Part shown: in pieces, positions 21,381-31,201 of the stretch
Position numbering within the stretch: the stretch's first letter is position 1
How the letters are laid out: every line of letters starts with the position of its first letter
Assembly (NCBI RefSeq): GCF_900187225.1
Contig: NZ_LT906436.1
Coordinates: 1,550,001-1,614,000 of the forward strand
Direction of reading: 5' to 3'
DNA from: Listeria monocytogenes
GTDB lineage: Bacteria; Bacillota; Bacilli; Lactobacillales; Listeriaceae
DNA: 64,000 nucleotides
The notes under the pieces: generated by a model
Database searches by the model: none
Told to the model about the DNA's origin: nothing
Seen by the model: the letters and a program-made list of their open reading frames with translations, nothing else
Translations under genes and position numbers: made by a program

Positions 21381-21597
21381 GGATAACCCTCCCCATTTAC
21401 GCTTTCTATTGTGGTTATTAACGATTTTTAATGTTGTAAAAATAAAAAATGAATAAAGACATGAAACATAAATCAACCGCATTTTCCCACAAGAAGACAA
21501 AATGCCAGTCTATCCGAATTACAACTGGACAGACTGCGCAATATTGTTTTCCACGTTAAACTATAACATACTTTCTATAAATATAGAAAGTCTAAGA

Positions 21598-24500
21598 TTA
21601 CTTAATAACTACATTCTCTTTACCAAGCAACTCTCCTAAAGCTTCTTGCAGCTCATTTGATGGCGTTACTTGAATATTTTTCAGTTCAGCAGTTTGTTTC
21701 GTTATCGCTTGATGCACAATGACCTTACTGTCGCCTTTATAACGCGCTAAAATCGGCTTAATTTGTTCCATTTGCTGTGGTTCCGTTAATTTTAGGAATA
21801 ATCGTACCGGGGCTTTAATTTCTTTTAAATCTTCTGCTTTATTAATAATTAATTGGAGTTCCCCGTTTCTCGTATCTGCTTTCACTTGCAAAAAGAGGAT
21901 CTCTCCTTTTTGTGCAAAGTTAGCGAATTTACGGTAACATTCCGGAAACATAACGGCGCTCAATTCTTTTGAATCATCACTAATTGTTAAAAAGCACATC
22001 GTTTCGCCTTTTTTTGTTCTAATTGATTTGACTTCGTGTACATAAGCAGCCACTTGATAATTTTTGCCGGAAGAAAGATTTGCAAGTCTTGTAATAGCAA
22101 GGTTTTGTAATTTATTTTGATAGTACGATACTGGATGCGCTGAAACGTATTGCCCAGTGTATAATTTTTCTTTCTCCAGCTTTTCATCAATTGAAATGGG
22201 TGCGGTTTTCCGATATCTCGGTTTCATCTTCTTCAAAAATTCGTCATCTTCCGCGAAAAGATTCATCCCTTTCGAATCTTCACCGAGTAACGAGATATAT
22301 TGTAATACCGCATCAATTGTTGCCAAAATCGTTGCCCGGTCTTCACCAAATTCGTCAAAACAACCAGAAAATACGAGTGCTTCTAAAACAGTTTCTGAGA
22401 GCATTTTATGTGGCATTCTTTCACAAAAATCAAAGAAATCTCGGAAAGGCGCTTTTTTTCGTTCGTTAATAATTTCTAAAATAAATTTGGTTGGCACTTT
22501 ACGAATAACACGGAAACTATAACGAATAGATGTCTCATTTTCCATTTGGAAGTAGTAGTTACTATGGTTGATGCTTGGCGCTAACATGCTAATTCCGTAG
22601 TTTTTTGCTTCTGTAATGTATTGGGAAATTTTGTCATCGTTTCCGAAAACTGAGCTGAGAAGTGATGACATGAACGCGGCTGGAAAATGTGCTTTTAAGT
22701 AAGCTAATTGAAAAGCGATTTTTGAATAGGCCGCTGCGTGACTTCTGTTGAAACCGTAGTTCGCGAATTGGACAATCATATCATATACTTGGTTAGCGCT
22801 AGCTTCTGAATAGCCTTTACTCTTAGCGCCTTCTACAAAGTGAATCCGCTCCTCGTTTAGGACATCCGCTTTCTTCTTGCTAACAGCTCGTCTTAACAAA
22901 TCTGCTTCTCCAAGAGAAAATCCAGCCATTTGGTTTGCCACTTGAATAATTTGTTCTTGGTAAACGATAACGCCGTATGTCACTTCTAAAATAGACGCTA
23001 AATCTGGATGAGGGTACTGAATTTTTTCTTTTCCGTGTTTTCTAGCGATAAACGTATCAATTTGTTCCATTGGACCCGGACGATAAAGCGCATCTACTGC
23101 CACAACATCTTCAAAAGAAGTTGGCTTTAATTTTCGGAGCACGCGGCGAATCCCATCTGACTCAAATTGGAATACCCCTGTCGTGTCGCCTGTTTGGAAT
23201 AGTTTCAATGTTTTTTTATCCTCTAAAGAAATATCTGCTAATGTTAACGGAGTTTCTCTAGTATAATTGACTGATTTCAAAACACGATCGAGTAAACTAA
23301 GATTTCTAAGTCCTAGAAAATCCATTTTAAGTAAGCCAATCTTCTCTAATTCTCCCATGGCAAACTGGGTCAAACGTGCGTCTCCACTACCCAATTGTAG
23401 CGCAACTTGTTCTACGAGTGGCTTATCACTAATTACTATCCCCGCTGCATGCGTTGAAATATGACGCGGCAAGCCTTCCAGCTGACAAGCAACTTCCCAA
23501 ATCATTTCGTTTTCTTTTGAACTTTTAATATGATTTTCTAAACGCGGACTTTCTTGCAATGCTTTTTGCAGCGTAATGCCTAATTGACTCGGAATTAACT
23601 TAGACCATTCTGATAATAGTACGGAATTCAAGCCAAAACTCCGTGCAGTATCACGAATCGCCGCTTTAGCAGCCAATGTTCCAAATGTGCCAATTTGCGC
23701 CACATGTGCTTCTCCGTATTTAGATACCACATACGAAATCACTTCATCCCGGCGATTATCTGGAAAATCCAAATCAATATCGGGCATCGTGATACGTTCT
23801 GGGTTTAAAAATCGCTCAAACAGCAAATTGTATCGAATCGGGTCTACATCCGTAATTCTAAGTGCATAGGAAACAAGGGACCCCGCCGCAGAACCCCGAC
23901 CTGGACCTGTTAAAACTCCTGCCTCACGCGAATAACGAATAACATCCCAAACTATCAGAAAGTAATCTGCAAACCCCATCTCTGTAATAACTTTCAATTC
24001 ATATTCTAAGCGTTCCTGATATTCCATCCCTAGTAAATTTCGTTCTTTTAATCCCGCAAAGGCTGTTTGACGCAAAACATCTGATGCATTTTGTCCTTCA
24101 TTTAACGGAAATCTTGGTAATAAATGTTGATCCAGAGCAATTTCGACATGACAACGGTTTGCGAGTTCTCCCGTTTCAAGACACGCTTGCTTTTCGAAAG
24201 CTGTTTGCCAGTCACGTTCCATTTCATCTTGCGAGGTAAAGTAGTTTGGTCCGGCAAGTGGCAAAGTCGTCCAGTCAACTGTTCGATTATCACGAATGGC
24301 CGTTAAAACTTCTTTCGCTTGCGCATCTTTTGGCTCTAAATATTGTACATTTTTCGTCGCAACAACCGGTACATTTTCTTCTGAAGAAAAAGTTTCTATT
24401 TTTGCGAAAAGACGTGGATTTTCTTTTTGGGCAGATAAATAAACAGATTCTTTACCAAAAATTTCGACTAAATTTGCATAAACTTCTAGTGCTCCCTCGC

Positions 24501-24924
24501 GATCCTCCTCCATCAGAAGTCGTTCGATTTCTCCTTTGGCACCAGGTGAAATAACAATCAAATCGCTGCTATAAGCTCGTAACCAGCTTTGTGGTAATTC
24601 CGGTCCTTCTTCGCGCGTTTGAATAGCACTCGCGATTTTTAATAACTGGTGATATCCAGCGGTTGATTCCGCAATTAATATCAACTCATATGAATTAATT
24701 GGATTTAAGTAACCTTGTATTGTCACCGTCATCCCGATAATTGGTTTTATATCCGCCGCTAAACACTTTTGATAAAACTCGACTACTCCGTAAAGTACAT
24801 TTTTATCCGTAATTGCTAAGGCTGGATAATGGTATTCTTTTGCTTTAGCGATTAGCTTATCGATGGACGCTGTACTAGATAGCAAATCATAAGCGCTCGC
24901 AACTTGTAAATGAACAAACCCCAC
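21598..24924 (-). CDS. dnaE: DNA polymerase III alpha subunit DnaE
   Basis: In Firmicutes this polymerase extends RNA primers on the lagging strand and hands over to PolC. It has 1108 residues. The GTG at 24924 (MGFVHLQVASAYDLL) is chosen because AGGAGAGAGG precedes it; a TTG six codons upstream overlaps that RBS. PHP domain (about 1-270), polymerase core with catalytic aspartates in PDIDLDFPD, a helix-hairpin-helix region, and a C-terminal OB fold (about 960-1040). No exonuclease insertion, as expected for DnaE. Confidence 0.97.
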   Translation of the reverse strand: MGFVHLQVASAYDLLSSTASIDKLIAKAKEYHYPALAITDKNVLYGVVEFYQKCLAADIKPIIGMTVTIQGYLNPINSYELILIAESTAGYHQLLKIASAIQTREEGPELPQSWLRAYSSDLIVISPGAKGEIERLLMEEDREGALEVYANLVEIFGKESVYLSAQKENPRLFAKIETFSSEENVPVVATKNVQYLEPKDAQAKEVLTAIRDNRTVDWTTLPLAGPNYFTSQDEMERDWQTAFEKQACLETGELANRCHVEIALDQHLLPRFPLNEGQNASDVLRQTAFAGLKERNLLGMEYQERLEYELKVITEMGFADYFLIVWDVIRYSREAGVLTGPGRGSAAGSLVSYALRITDVDPIRYNLLFERFLNPERITMPDIDLDFPDNRRDEVISYVVSKYGEAHVAQIGTFGTLAAKAAIRDTARSFGLNSVLLSEWSKLIPSQLGITLQKALQESPRLENHIKSSKENEMIWEVACQLEGLPRHISTHAAGIVISDKPLVEQVALQLGSGDARLTQFAMGELEKIGLLKMDFLGLRNLSLLDRVLKSVNYTRETPLTLADISLEDKKTLKLFQTGDTTGVFQFESDGIRRVLRKLKPTSFEDVVAVDALYRPGPMEQIDTFIARKHGKEKIQYPHPDLASILEVTYGVIVYQEQIIQVANQMAGFSLGEADLLRRAVSKKKADVLNEERIHFVEGAKSKGYSEASANQVYDMIVQFANYGFNRSHAAAYSKIAFQLAYLKAHFPAAFMSSLLSSVFGNDDKISQYITEAKNYGISMLAPSINHSNYYFQMENETSIRYSFRVIRKVPTKFILEIINERKKAPFRDFFDFCERMPHKMLSETVLEALVFSGCFDEFGEDRATILATIDAVLQYISLLGEDSKGMNLFAEDDEFLKKMKPRYRKTAPISIDEKLEKEKLYTGQYVSAHPVSYYQNKLQNLAITRLANLSSGKNYQVAAYVHEVKSIRTKKGETMCFLTISDDSKELSAVMFPECYRKFANFAQKGEILFLQVKADTRNGELQLIINKAEDLKEIKAPVRLFLKLTEPQQMEQIKPILARYKGDSKVIVHQAITKQTAELKNIQVTPSNELQEALGELLGKENVVIK

Positions 24925-24956
24925 TATCCTCTCTCCTTTCAAAACTCTCTTTTTCC

Positions 24957-24962
24957 ATTATA
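24957..24962 (-). promoter_or_regulatory. -10 element for dnaE
   Basis: TATAAT about 33 bp upstream of the GTG start, with a weak TTTCTT 17 bases further upstream. Confidence 0.4.
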
Positions 24963-25004
24963 TCGGTTAAGCTAAAAAAAAGAAAGTGTGTTCGTGTTTT
25001 TATA

Positions 25005-25043
25005 TAAAAATAAAGCCAGATAATGTATCCGACTTTATTTTTC
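25005..25043 (-). terminator. Intrinsic terminator after nrnA
   Basis: AT-rich 16-bp imperfect stem (25007-25022 / 25026-25041) with a three-base loop and a T-rich 3' side on the minus strand, directly after the nrnA stop. Confidence 0.7.
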
Positions 25044-25045
25044 AT

Positions 25046-25984
25046 TTATTTAGCGGCACAAATCAGTTGCAATTTCGCCGTCATTTCTTTTATTTCTTCT
25101 TCATTATGAAGTGTTGCGCCAGAAGCGAGTGGGTGTCCGCCTCCACCGTATTCTTTGGCTAGCTCATTTATAACTGGTCCTTTTGAACGTAACCGCGCTC
25201 TGAAAACCGGGCCTTCTTGGATGAACATAATCCACGCTTTAATTCCCGCCACATTTTCGATGCAAGAAACAAGCGCCGAAGCATCACGCGGATCCACTTC
25301 AAACTCGTTCAAAAGAGTATCACTTAAATAAACCGTAGCCGCGCCGTTTTCATCCATGACAAAGTTTTGCAAAATATATCCGGAAAGTTTCACCGTATTT
25401 TTTGGTAATTCATATAATTCTCGGTAAAGCGCCGGACGATCAAATGGAAATGTCACTAAATGCGCGGATAAACGTAAAGTCTCTTCCGTTGTGCTTGGAT
25501 ACAAGAACCGCCCAGTATCACCAACAATTCCCGCATAAAGGAGTCTTGCAGCAGTTTCGTTCAAAATTAACTCGTCCGAAAACATTTCCCAAAAAGCGAC
25601 AATCATTTCACTACAAGAAGAAGCCGTCGTGTCCACCCAAAGTAAATCACCATACGCATCATCATTTGGATGGTGGTCCATTTTTATAAGTGCTTTACCA
25701 AGGTTAAACCGCCCGTCTGAAATCCGTTCTTGGTTCGCAGTGTCACACACAATCACAAGCGCATCTTTATAAATTTCATCCGTTATTTCGTCCACTATAC
25801 CAAGAAATTGGAGCGACTTTTCATCATTTCCAACTGAATAGACTTTTTTCTCAGGAAAGCTAGCCCGGATAATTTCCGCAAGCCCCATTTGTGACCCATA
25901 TGCATCTGGATCTGGTCTTACATGTCTATGCAAAATAATCGTTTCATATTGTTTTATTTGTTGTAAAATCTCTTTTTTCATCAT
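25046..25984 (-). CDS. nrnA: NrnA: nanoRNase / pAp phosphatase (DHH-DHHA1)
   Basis: Degrades short oligoribonucleotides and dephosphorylates 3',5'-pAp, based on B. subtilis YtqI/NrnA. It has 312 residues. DHH domain metal ligands: HVRPDPDAYGS (about 20-30), VCDTANQER and DHHPND; the DHHA1 domain has GGGGHPLASGA near the C-terminus. Two adjacent ATG codons exist; the second (25981) has slightly better spacing to AGGGG. It follows ytoI by 18 bases. Confidence 0.93.
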   Translation of the reverse strand: MMKKEILQQIKQYETIILHRHVRPDPDAYGSQMGLAEIIRASFPEKKVYSVGNDEKSLQFLGIVDEITDEIYKDALVIVCDTANQERISDGRFNLGKALIKMDHHPNDDAYGDLLWVDTTASSCSEMIVAFWEMFSDELILNETAARLLYAGIVGDTGRFLYPSTTEETLRLSAHLVTFPFDRPALYRELYELPKNTVKLSGYILQNFVMDENGAATVYLSDTLLNEFEVDPRDASALVSCIENVAGIKAWIMFIQEGPVFRARLRSKGPVINELAKEYGGGGHPLASGATLHNEEEIKEMTAKLQLICAAK

Positions 25985-26002
25985 TTCGCCCCTGTTTCAT
26001 TT

Positions 26003-27316
26003 TTAACGTTCCATCATTTGACAAGCGACAATAGCTTTTCCGGTCAAAATTCCCTCTAAGTAAAGTTCTACATCAAGCTTCCCAGCCTTACGCCCCATCT
26101 CCAAAATTCGCGGTTTAATAACAATCGTCGCGTCCATTTGAACAGGTTTTAGGAAATACATCGTTACATTTTCAATCGCTACATTCCGTTTTTTCATAGA
26201 AAATAGTTTTTGCTGTACGACGTCACAAACCACTTGTGTAAATGCACCATACGATAATGTTCCGAGCGAATTAGTCATTTGCGGGCTAACTTTAAATTCG
26301 TAATCCGCCTCTTCGCCAGTATCTACTTTTTCAGAAAGCTGGTTGGCAATCGTATCATCAATCGTTTCACCGACTTGCGGTTGTTTTTGAATCATTTGCA
26401 TGGATTTTAGAATATCCTGTCTGCTGACAATTCCGATTAAAGTTAAGTCATCTTTAACGACTGGAATTACTTCGATACTCTCCCAAATCATCATGTGCGC
26501 CACTGAGGCAACACTCATCTTCGGTCCAACAGTTAACGGGTTTTTCGTCATTACTCGTTCAATCGAAATACTGGGATTTTTTTCTAGAATATCCTTACTC
26601 GTCACCATCCCAGTCAGTCGCATCGCCCGGTTAACTACAGGAAAACGACTGTGACCTGTCGCTTCTTCCATTTTGTGCCAATCTTCCACTTTATCAGACG
26701 TAGATAAAAATGCAGTTGTTTCTAGTGGTGTTAAAATATCCTCCACAAATACTACTTCTTTTTTTATTAATTGGTCATAAATCGCGCGGTTAATCATCGT
26801 TGCAACTGTAAACGTATCATACGAAGTCGATAAAATGGGCAATTCTTTCTCGTCCGCCAATTGTTTCACTTCGTCGTCCGTATCAAACCCACCAGTAATC
26901 AGTACCGCGGCGCCACGTTTCAAAGCAAGTTCATGGGCGCTCACTCTGTTTCCGACAATCAATAAGTTTCCTGCATCGGTATAGCGTTCCATCGCTTCCA
27001 CTGTCATTGCTCCAATAACAAATTTATTAAGCGATTTGTAAAGCCCAGCACGACCACCTAGCACTTGCCCATCGATCATATTAACAATCTCAGCAAAAGT
27101 TAATTTTTCGATACTATCTTTTTGTTTCCGTTCAATACGAAGTGTCCCCACTCGTTTAATAGTAGAAACAAACCCAATGATTTCTGCATCTTTAATAGCA
27201 CGATAAGCAGTTCCCTCACTTACAGACAAGTTTTTCGCGATTTTTCGTACAGATATTTTTTCTCCGACTGCAAGATTTTCAATGTATTTTAAAATCTGTT
27301 CATGTTTTGTGGCCAC
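26003..27316 (-). CDS. YtoI-like regulator: HTH, DRTGG, CBS pair, hotdog domains
   Basis: A 437-residue cytoplasmic protein of unknown role, resembling B. subtilis YtoI. In order: winged-helix HTH (about 5-65, SVRKIAKNLSVSEGTAYRAIKDA), DRTGG domain (75-185), two CBS repeats (190-310), and a C-terminal thioesterase-like hotdog domain (320-437). CBS domains usually bind adenine nucleotides, so a nucleotide-sensing regulator is plausible. I chose GTG 27316 (reads MATKHEQI) because GGGTGA lies seven bases upstream and B. subtilis starts there; the frame is open to 27409 inside ytkL. Confidence 0.85.
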   Translation of the reverse strand: MATKHEQILKYIENLAVGEKISVRKIAKNLSVSEGTAYRAIKDAEIIGFVSTIKRVGTLRIERKQKDSIEKLTFAEIVNMIDGQVLGGRAGLYKSLNKFVIGAMTVEAMERYTDAGNLLIVGNRVSAHELALKRGAAVLITGGFDTDDEVKQLADEKELPILSTSYDTFTVATMINRAIYDQLIKKEVVFVEDILTPLETTAFLSTSDKVEDWHKMEEATGHSRFPVVNRAMRLTGMVTSKDILEKNPSISIERVMTKNPLTVGPKMSVASVAHMMIWESIEVIPVVKDDLTLIGIVSRQDILKSMQMIQKQPQVGETIDDTIANQLSEKVDTGEEADYEFKVSPQMTNSLGTLSYGAFTQVVCDVVQQKLFSMKKRNVAIENVTMYFLKPVQMDATIVIKPRILEMGRKAGKLDVELYLEGILTGKAIVACQMMER

Positions 27317-27341
27317 GACTCGTTCACCCATTCCTATTTTG

Positions 27342-28028
27342 TTAGATTTCGATACTTTCTCCGATTTCAAGTACTTTTCCAGTGATTCCTTCGTCAAGTG
27401 ATGCGACAAATTTGTGTGGATCTTGCGCGATTAAAGGAAACGTATTGTAATGCATTGGAACAACTAATTTCGCTTGTAAAAATCGTGCCGCAATCGCCGC
27501 ATCTTCTGGTCCCATGGTAAAATTATCCCCAATCGGCAAGAAAGCAACGTCTAGCGGATTTAATTCACCAATTAATTTCATATCAGAAAACAAACCAGTG
27601 TCCCCTGCAAAATAAATATTTTTATCTTCTATCGTAAATACAATCCCAGTTGGGAAACCAAGGTTAACAATGCGACCATCTCGAACCGTCTGCGATCCGT
27701 GAAAAGCTTGCGTCAACTTCACTTGGCCAAAACTAAACTGTCTTTTCCCACCAATATGCATTGGCGCCATATTTTCAAGCCCATCCTCTACTGCCAAAAA
27801 TGAAGCTAAATCCGCGTTACAAATAACGGTTGCTCCTGAATTTTTAGCAATTTCAACTGTATCACCGACATGATCGTCATGCCCATGCGACAGAACGATA
27901 AAGTCAGGCATCTGCTCTTCCGCTTTTAAATCACATTTCTCATTACCAGAAATAAATGGATCTACGAGAATAGTTGTATCCCCAGTAATTATTTTAATAC
28001 AAGACTGACCATGAAATGAAATCTTCAT
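27342..28028 (-). CDS. Metallo-beta-lactamase-fold hydrolase (UPF0173, YtkL-like)
   Basis: A 228-residue putative metal-dependent hydrolase. The metal site is readable: HGHDDH at residues 48-53, a third histidine in AFHGSQ, aspartate in [10 protein letters not shown], and histidine in MHYNTFPL. Substrate unknown. First gene of the ytkL-ytoI-nrnA unit (25- and 18-base gaps) and divergent from the M24 peptidase. Confidence 0.88.
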   Translation of the reverse strand: MKISFHGQSCIKIITGDTTILVDPFISGNEKCDLKAEEQMPDFIVLSHGHDDHVGDTVEIAKNSGATVICNADLASFLAVEDGLENMAPMHIGGKRQFSFGQVKLTQAFHGSQTVRDGRIVNLGFPTGIVFTIEDKNIYFAGDTGLFSDMKLIGELNPLDVAFLPIGDNFTMGPEDAAIAARFLQAKLVVPMHYNTFPLIAQDPHKFVASLDEGITGKVLEIGESIEI

Positions 28029-28101
28029 GTTAAAAAACTTCCTTCCTGATTCATTATTCTATGTGTATTATTGTACCACTGTTTATTATAAACTACTATA
28101 T

Positions 28102-28126
28102 AACACCTCGTAAACTAAGAGGTGTT
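28102..28126. repeat. Inverted repeat in divergent intergenic region
   Basis: Perfect 8-bp arms AACACCTC / GAGGTGTT separated by nine bases, between ytkL and the M24 peptidase gene. Without a T tract it is more operator-like than terminator-like. Confidence 0.4.
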
Positions 28127-28192
28127 TATTAGCAAAATATTTCCTTCGCATGTTATCATGAAATAGAAATCAATTGGAAAGAAGGTACAATT

Positions 28193-29290
28193 ATGGAAAA
28201 AAATATCGATGTCTTACAAAATTGGTTAAAAGACCAAGGTGCCGAGGTAGGATTTTTGACAGATCCAGAGAACATCGCCTATTTCTCAGGTTATCATAGC
28301 GAGCCTCATGAGCGTGTACTTGGTTTAGCTGTTTTCTCAGATAGCGAACCATTTCTATTTACGCCCGCTCTTGAAGTAGAAGATGTTCGTGGCGGTGATT
28401 GGACACACCCTGCATATGGATATAACGATACCGAGAACCCTTTCACAATCATTGCAGACGAAATCAAAAAACGCGTTGCAAATCCAAGCAAATTTGCTAT
28501 TGAGAAAAAATATATGAGCGTAGATCGCTACGAACAATTAGGTGGACTATTCTCCGGCAGCTCTTTCATTCCGATTGAACACAAAATCGAACAAATTCGT
28601 CTTATTAAAACAGAAGCTGAACTAAAAATCTTAAAAGAAGCTGCGTTACTAGCTGATTATGCAGTACAAGTCGGCGTAGACGAAATTGCAGAAGGTAAAA
28701 CCGAAGCAGAAATCGTGGCGAAAATCGAATATGAAATGAAGAAAAAGGGCGTAACAGCAATGTCTTTCGATACGATGGTACTTACTGGCAAAAACGGTGC
28801 CCTGCCTCATGGTACTCCAGGCGAAACAAAAATCAAAAAAGGCGATTTAGTTTTATTTGATTTAGGCGTTGTTCATAAAGGCTATTGCTCTGATATTACG
28901 CGTACAGTTGCATTCGGCGATATTTCCGATGAGCAGAAGAAGATTTACGACACGGTTTTAGAAGCACAAATTGCCGCTGTCGAAAAAGTAAAAGCCGGCG
29001 TAAAAGCAAGCGAAATTGATTTAACTGCTAGAAATATTATTCGTGAAGCAGGTTTCGGTGATTATTTCCCACATCGTCTCGGCCACGGCCTTGGTGCTAG
29101 TGTGCACGAGTTCCCTTCGATTACAGAAACGAACAGTATGGAACTGCAAGAAAATATGGTATTTACTATTGAACCAGGTATATATGTTCCTGGTGTTGCT
29201 GGTGTTCGTATAGAAGATGATCTCGTTGTCACAAAAGACGGCGTTCAAGTATTGACGGAATTCCCGAAAACTTTGCAAGTAATCGAATAA
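28193..29290 (+). CDS. M24-family Xaa-Pro peptidase (PepQ/YpdF type)
   Basis: Predicted cytoplasmic dipeptidase cleaving Xaa-Pro or X-Pro-type bonds. It has 365 residues: an N-terminal creatinase domain (1-125) and a pita-bread catalytic domain. The five metal ligands are visible: Asp in FDLGVV (about 222), Asp in CSDITRT (about 233), His in HRLGHGLG, Glu in TIEPGIY and Glu in VRIEDD. RBS AAAGAAGG. Monocistronic; a strong terminator shared with ald follows. Exact substrate (PepQ or YpdF) is not decidable by reading. Confidence 0.88.
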   Translation: MEKNIDVLQNWLKDQGAEVGFLTDPENIAYFSGYHSEPHERVLGLAVFSDSEPFLFTPALEVEDVRGGDWTHPAYGYNDTENPFTIIADEIKKRVANPSKFAIEKKYMSVDRYEQLGGLFSGSSFIPIEHKIEQIRLIKTEAELKILKEAALLADYAVQVGVDEIAEGKTEAEIVAKIEYEMKKKGVTAMSFDTMVLTGKNGALPHGTPGETKIKKGDLVLFDLGVVHKGYCSDITRTVAFGDISDEQKKIYDTVLEAQIAAVEKVKAGVKASEIDLTARNIIREAGFGDYFPHRLGHGLGASVHEFPSITETNSMELQENMVFTIEPGIYVPGVAGVRIEDDLVVTKDGVQVLTEFPKTLQVIE

Positions 29291-29292
29291 CA

Positions 29293-29331
29293 AGAAAAGC
29301 GAACTTTCTCAAAGGAAAGTTCGCTTTTTTT
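29293..29331. terminator. Bidirectional terminator between M24 peptidase and ald
   Basis: Perfect 14-bp stem AAAAGCGAACTTTC with its complement and a six-base loop; T runs on both strands serve the convergent genes. Confidence 0.9.
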
Positions 29332-29332
29332 A

Positions 29333-30445
29333 TTAAATTAATTCTTTGCTGTCCGTATAAGGTAAATCGAGAGAATCTGCAACAGCTTTATACGTAATAT
29401 GACCTTGATAAGTATTTAACCCACGAAGTAAGAATGGGTCATTTTGCACTGCTGCTTCTAAGCCTTGATTAGCCAGTTTCAAGCCAAATGGTAAAGTTGC
29501 GTTAGTGAGCGCCAAAGTGGACGTCCGCGGTACTGCTCCTGGCATATTTGCAACAGCATAATGAAGCACACCATATTTTTCATAGGTTGGATTGTCGTGC
29601 GTGGAAACATGATCTGTAGTTTCAAAAATCCCACCTTGGTCAATCGCAATATCCACAAGGACAGAACCTGGAATCATTTGTTTGACCACATGCTCTTTGA
29701 CGAGTTTCGGTGCTTTTGCTCCTGGAATTAATACTGCTCCAATAACCAAATCAGCTTTTTTCACAGCTGTTTCAATATTAAAATCATTCGACATTAACGT
29801 TTGGACTTGATTACCAAAAATATCATCCAGCTCACGCAATCGTTTCAGATTCATATATAGGATGGTCACATTGGCACCTAAACCAGCTGCAATTTTGGCT
29901 GCATTTGTTCCAGCGATTCCACCACCAATGATAACCACTTCACTTCTCTCTACACCAGGTACACCACCAAGCAAGACACCCATACCACCATTCGTTCTTT
30001 GTAAAAATTGTGCACCAATCTGAGCCGCCATTCGTCCTGCAACTTCACTCATTGGTGAAAGTAGTGGCAACGTATGGTCTGCTAGTTCTACTGTTTCATA
30101 AGCCACACTATTTACTTTACTCTCCATCAAAGCTTTCGCAAGCGTTGGTTCATTTGCCAAATGTAAATAAGTGAAAAGTAGTAACCCTTCTTTAAAATAT
30201 GTATACTCTGATGCAATCGGTTCTTTTACTTTTACAACCATATCTACATCCCAAGCTTCTTTAGCTGTCTCTACAATTTTTGCTCCCGCTTGCACAAAAT
30301 CAGCGTCTTGATAATTAGAGCCAATACCCGCATCTTTTTCCACGTATACAGTATGTCCAGCATTCACGTAAGAAAAAACACTTGCCGGGGTCATTGCCAC
30401 CCTATTCTCGTTATTTTTTATTTCTTTTGGTACGCCGACTAACAT
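29333..30445 (-). CDS. ald: Alanine dehydrogenase
   Basis: Interconverts L-alanine and pyruvate with NAD. It has 370 residues. N-terminal signature [14 protein letters not shown]; catalytic histidine in [11 protein letters not shown]; dinucleotide-binding [20 protein letters not shown] near 172-191. RBS GAGGAG. It is a single gene with 240 bases of AT-rich intergenic DNA upstream shared divergently with usp. Confidence 0.96.
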   Translation of the reverse strand: MLVGVPKEIKNNENRVAMTPASVFSYVNAGHTVYVEKDAGIGSNYQDADFVQAGAKIVETAKEAWDVDMVVKVKEPIASEYTYFKEGLLLFTYLHLANEPTLAKALMESKVNSVAYETVELADHTLPLLSPMSEVAGRMAAQIGAQFLQRTNGGMGVLLGGVPGVERSEVVIIGGGIAGTNAAKIAAGLGANVTILYMNLKRLRELDDIFGNQVQTLMSNDFNIETAVKKADLVIGAVLIPGAKAPKLVKEHVVKQMIPGSVLVDIAIDQGGIFETTDHVSTHDNPTYEKYGVLHYAVANMPGAVPRTSTLALTNATLPFGLKLANQGLEAAVQNDPFLLRGLNTYQGHITYKAVADSLDLPYTDSKELI

Positions 30446-30616
30446 CTAAATCACTCTCCTCGGTATAGGTATAATAGACTATAAAAGATTTTCCACACCC
30501 CCATGCTAACACAATATACCTAAGTTGTAAAAAATTAACTAACGGAAATTCAAACAAAAGATTTAGTAAAATTAGACGAAATATTTGCTTCACAATAATT
30601 TATTTCTTATTTTATG

Positions 30617-30640
30617 GTTCTTTTAGGAAAAAGAGGGTAA
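30617..30640 (+). promoter_or_regulatory. Sigma-B-like promoter for usp
   Basis: GTTCTT (30617-30622), 12-bp spacer, GGGTAA (30635-30640), followed about 45 bases later by the ATG. The -35 is imperfect (consensus GTTT). From recall, listerial universal stress proteins of this group are stress-regulated. Confidence 0.5.
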
Positions 30641-30685
30641 AATATAAGTATAGAAAATACATATATTTTGATTGGAGGAATTATT

Positions 30686-31150
30686 ATGTTACAACAATAC
30701 GAAAGAGTTTTAGTAGCAGTTGATGGATCCAAAGAAGCAGAAAGAGCTTTCCAAAAAGCAATTCAAGTGGCTAACCGTAATGACGCGGCGCTTGGTCTTG
30801 TACATGTTATTGATACACGCGCGTTTTCATCTGTAGCCAATTACGATACAAGCATGGCGGATAAAGCTACCGAATATGCAGACGAATTACTTAGTGGCTA
30901 TAAAGAAGATGCTTTAAAAGCTGGTGTAACAAAAGTAGAAAGCTACATCGAATACGGTTCACCAAAAACAGCCATTACAAAAGAAGCAGCAAAAGCATTC
31001 CAAGCAGATTTAATCATGTGTGGTGCGACAGGCCTTAACGCTGTGGAACGGTTGTTAATTGGTAGCGTGTCTGAATACATTATTCGTCACTCCCCTTGCG
31101 ATGTTCTTGTAGTTCGTAATGAAGTTCCTGATTATAAAGATGAAAAATAA
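30686..31150 (+). CDS. Universal stress protein (UspA family)
   Basis: A 154-residue single-domain Usp protein of the ATP-binding subtype: the G-2x-G-9x-G(S/T) signature is visible as GATGLNAVERLLIGSVSEYI (about 119-138). ATG 30686 follows TTGGAGGAA; an in-frame ATG 18 bases upstream overlaps that RBS and is unlikely. Usp proteins aid survival under acid, oxidative or starvation stress. Monocistronic, with a strong shared terminator. Confidence 0.95.
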   Translation: MLQQYERVLVAVDGSKEAERAFQKAIQVANRNDAALGLVHVIDTRAFSSVANYDTSMADKATEYADELLSGYKEDALKAGVTKVESYIEYGSPKTAITKEAAKAFQADLIMCGATGLNAVERLLIGSVSEYIIRHSPCDVLVVRNEVPDYKDEK

Positions 31151-31154
31151 TGAT

Positions 31155-31196
31155 AGAAAAAAGGCTAGCTCTTTATTAAGAGCTAGCCTTTTTTAT
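31155..31196. terminator. Bidirectional terminator between usp and ackA
   Basis: Perfect 17-bp stem (31157-31173 / 31178-31194) including GGCTAGCTCTT, with a TATT loop and T runs on both strands. Confidence 0.93.
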
Positions 31197-31201
31197 TGTT
31201 T

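Noticed and set aside
21490-21597. Terminator between dnaE and accD
   Set aside because: An imperfect hairpin (CAGTCTGTCC/GGATAGACTG) is there, but no T run follows, so it is not listed as a terminator.
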